From positions 1 through 6,692 of the forward strand of contig CALMSE010000033.1 in assembly GCA_937872275.1 (NCBI GenBank): a stretch of DNA of 6,692 nt, read 5' to 3'. A program made the translations under genes and the position numbers. The notes under the pieces are model-generated. The model searched no databases. It was not told the DNA's origin and worked only from the letters and a program-made list of their open reading frames with translations. The DNA comes from an uncultured Leucobacter sp. (GTDB lineage Bacteria; Actinomycetota; Actinomycetes; Actinomycetales; Microbacteriaceae). Below are positions 5,653-6,692 of this stretch, piece after piece (position 1 is the first letter of the stretch; each line of letters begins with the position of its first letter).

Positions 5653-6687
5653 ATGCCAGAAGGTCACTCCGTCCATCGCATCGCGCGTCAGTTCGGCGCG
5701 AACTTCGTGGGCACGGCCCCCGAGGTGACGAGCCCGCAGGGGCGATTCGCGCAGGGCGCCGAGATACTCGACGGCCGGGAGATGACCGACGCCAGGGCGG
5801 TCGGGAAGCAGATGTTCCTCGAGTTCGAGGGCGACGAGTGGTTGCGCGTGCACCTCGGCATCTACGGCGCCTGGGACTTCTCGGGCGAGATCAAGGTCGA
5901 CCCGTCCATCCAGATCCACGGCACGGGCGACACGCATCTGCGGTACGGCCAGACGGGCGAGTACACCCGTCCCGACGGCAGCCGATTGCGCGACGCGGTG
6001 CTGCGGGGCGCCGTGCTGCTCGACCGCGACGCCGAGGATTCGGTCGCCTCGATCGGGGCGCCGCGCCGCACCCGCATGCACATGGCCGAGCACGACAGCG
6101 AGAGCGCCGACACCGAGGCCTGGCCCCCCGCACCGCGAGGCCAGGTGCGCGTCCGCCTGCTGAACGAGACGGTGTGCGCCGATCTGCGGGGGCCGACGGC
6201 CTGCGAGGTGCTGACCCCGCTCGAGGTCGAGCGGGTGCTCGATCGGCTGGGGCCCGATCCCGCGAACGCGAACACCCCGGCCGAGAAACACCGCTTCGTC
6301 GAGCGCGCCGGCAAGAAGCGCACGCCCATCGGCCTCGTGCTGATGGACCAGTCGGTCGTGGCCGGCATCGGAAACATCTACCGTGCGGAGATGCTCTTCC
6401 GCGCCGAGCTCGATCCTCACCTCCCGGCGAACACGCTGAGCGAGCGCGTGCTCGGCGATCTGTGGGATGACTGGGCGCACCTCCTCGAGATCGGCATCAC
6501 CGTCGGCCAGATGATCACGATCGACGGGCTCGAGGGCGACGACTACCTGAGCGCGCTGCGCGATCGCGGGGAGCGGCACTGGGTCTACAAGCGCGAGGGC
6601 ATGCCCTGCAGGCGTTGCGGCACGAACATCGTGCTCGAGGAGATGGGCAATCGCAAGCTCTACTGGTGCCCGGGCTGCCAGTCCTGA
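5653..6687 (+). CDS. nei: Fpg/Nei-family DNA glycosylase (endonuclease VIII-like)
   Basis: A 344-residue bifunctional glycosylase/AP lyase expected to remove oxidised bases from DNA. The N-terminus MPEGHSVHRIA supplies the catalytic pair: P2 (the Schiff-base nucleophile once Met is removed) and E3. K52 in the GKQMF turn matches the conserved lysine. The H2TH region is at about 190-280, with VVAGIGNIYRAEML at 235-248, and the C-terminal zinc finger is C319-x2-C322-x16-C339-x2-C342, with R334 in the finger hairpin. The sequence, including SPQGRFA (27-33) and DLRGPTACEVL (177-187), resembles Mtb Nei1 (Rv2464c, about 268 residues), but a hydrophilic stretch of about 75-80 residues (roughly 76-157) is inserted in the N-terminal beta domain. 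All catalytic and zinc residues are intact, so it should be active. The ATG at 5653 is fixed by the need for Pro2-Glu3 and by the GAGAGG site upstream. It ends five bases before the window does. Confidence 0.95.
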   Translation: MPEGHSVHRIARQFGANFVGTAPEVTSPQGRFAQGAEILDGREMTDARAVGKQMFLEFEGDEWLRVHLGIYGAWDFSGEIKVDPSIQIHGTGDTHLRYGQTGEYTRPDGSRLRDAVLRGAVLLDRDAEDSVASIGAPRRTRMHMAEHDSESADTEAWPPAPRGQVRVRLLNETVCADLRGPTACEVLTPLEVERVLDRLGPDPANANTPAEKHRFVERAGKKRTPIGLVLMDQSVVAGIGNIYRAEMLFRAELDPHLPANTLSERVLGDLWDDWAHLLEIGITVGQMITIDGLEGDDYLSALRDRGERHWVYKREGMPCRRCGTNIVLEEMGNRKLYWCPGCQS

Positions 6688-6692
6688 CACGA

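Noticed and set aside
4999..6690. A minus-strand open frame of 563 codons across rpiB and nei.
   Set aside because: It lies antisense to two clearly recognised enzymes; its composition (His, Arg, Ala, Val, Leu, Gly) is the usual shadow of GC-rich genes, and no domain is visible.
1..6692. CRISPR arrays, insertion sequences, transposase or phage genes, or toxin-antitoxin pairs.
   Set aside because: There are no regularly spaced repeats, no mobile-element proteins and no small gene pairs; nearly all of the window is ordinary conserved chromosomal genes.

Overview
The window looks like a chromosomal segment from a high-GC Gram-positive bacterium (Actinomycetota). The genus cannot be fixed from sequence alone, but Microbacteriaceae is a reasonable guess. 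Reasons: strong G/C preference at third codon positions, GTG starts, long spurious antisense reading frames typical of very GC-rich DNA, a mycothiol-type DsbA-like nitroreductase, an actinobacterial RpiB with a catalytic Glu in place of Cys, and a group II truncated haemoglobin very close to mycobacterial GlbO.

Layout. Positions 3-86 hold the proline-rich C-terminal tail of a plus-strand gene that begins outside the window. Positions 87-380 are a tail-to-tail intergenic stretch with a purine-rich patch and a run of four small hairpins; the best pair (221-244 and 248-280) is probably a transcription terminator. A tightly packed minus-strand operon follows, read from right to left: pepN (4297-1727), an MscS-family mechanosensitive channel (1723-830, three bases after pepN) and glbO (833-381, overlapping the channel gene by four bases). 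Positions 4298-4435 are a divergent promoter region. Three plus-strand genes complete the window: a Rv2466c-like mycothiol-dependent nitroreductase (4436-5041), rpiB (5062-5553) and a Nei/Fpg-family DNA glycosylase (5653-6687).

Gene content and order match, from memory, the Mycobacterium tuberculosis block Rv2464c (nei1) - Rv2465c (rpiB) - Rv2466c - Rv2467 (pepN) - ... - Rv2470 (glbO), including the divergence between the nitroreductase and pepN. The locus is therefore an old conserved actinobacterial neighbourhood, not an accessory island. The genes do not form one pathway. A loose common thread is stress and housekeeping: thiol redox and nitro reduction, oxygen/haem chemistry, oxidised-base repair, osmotic release, peptide turnover and pentose phosphate metabolism.

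I see no clearly new biological system. The parts most worth a second look are non-coding: a 63-bp near-perfect stem-loop between rpiB and nei that resembles a dispersed repeat or RNA structure, two TAGRCT boxes placed 6-7 bases before ATG codons that suggest leaderless mRNAs, and the hairpin cluster at 140-280. Among the proteins, the glycosylase carries an insertion of about 75-80 residues compared with its mycobacterial relative.
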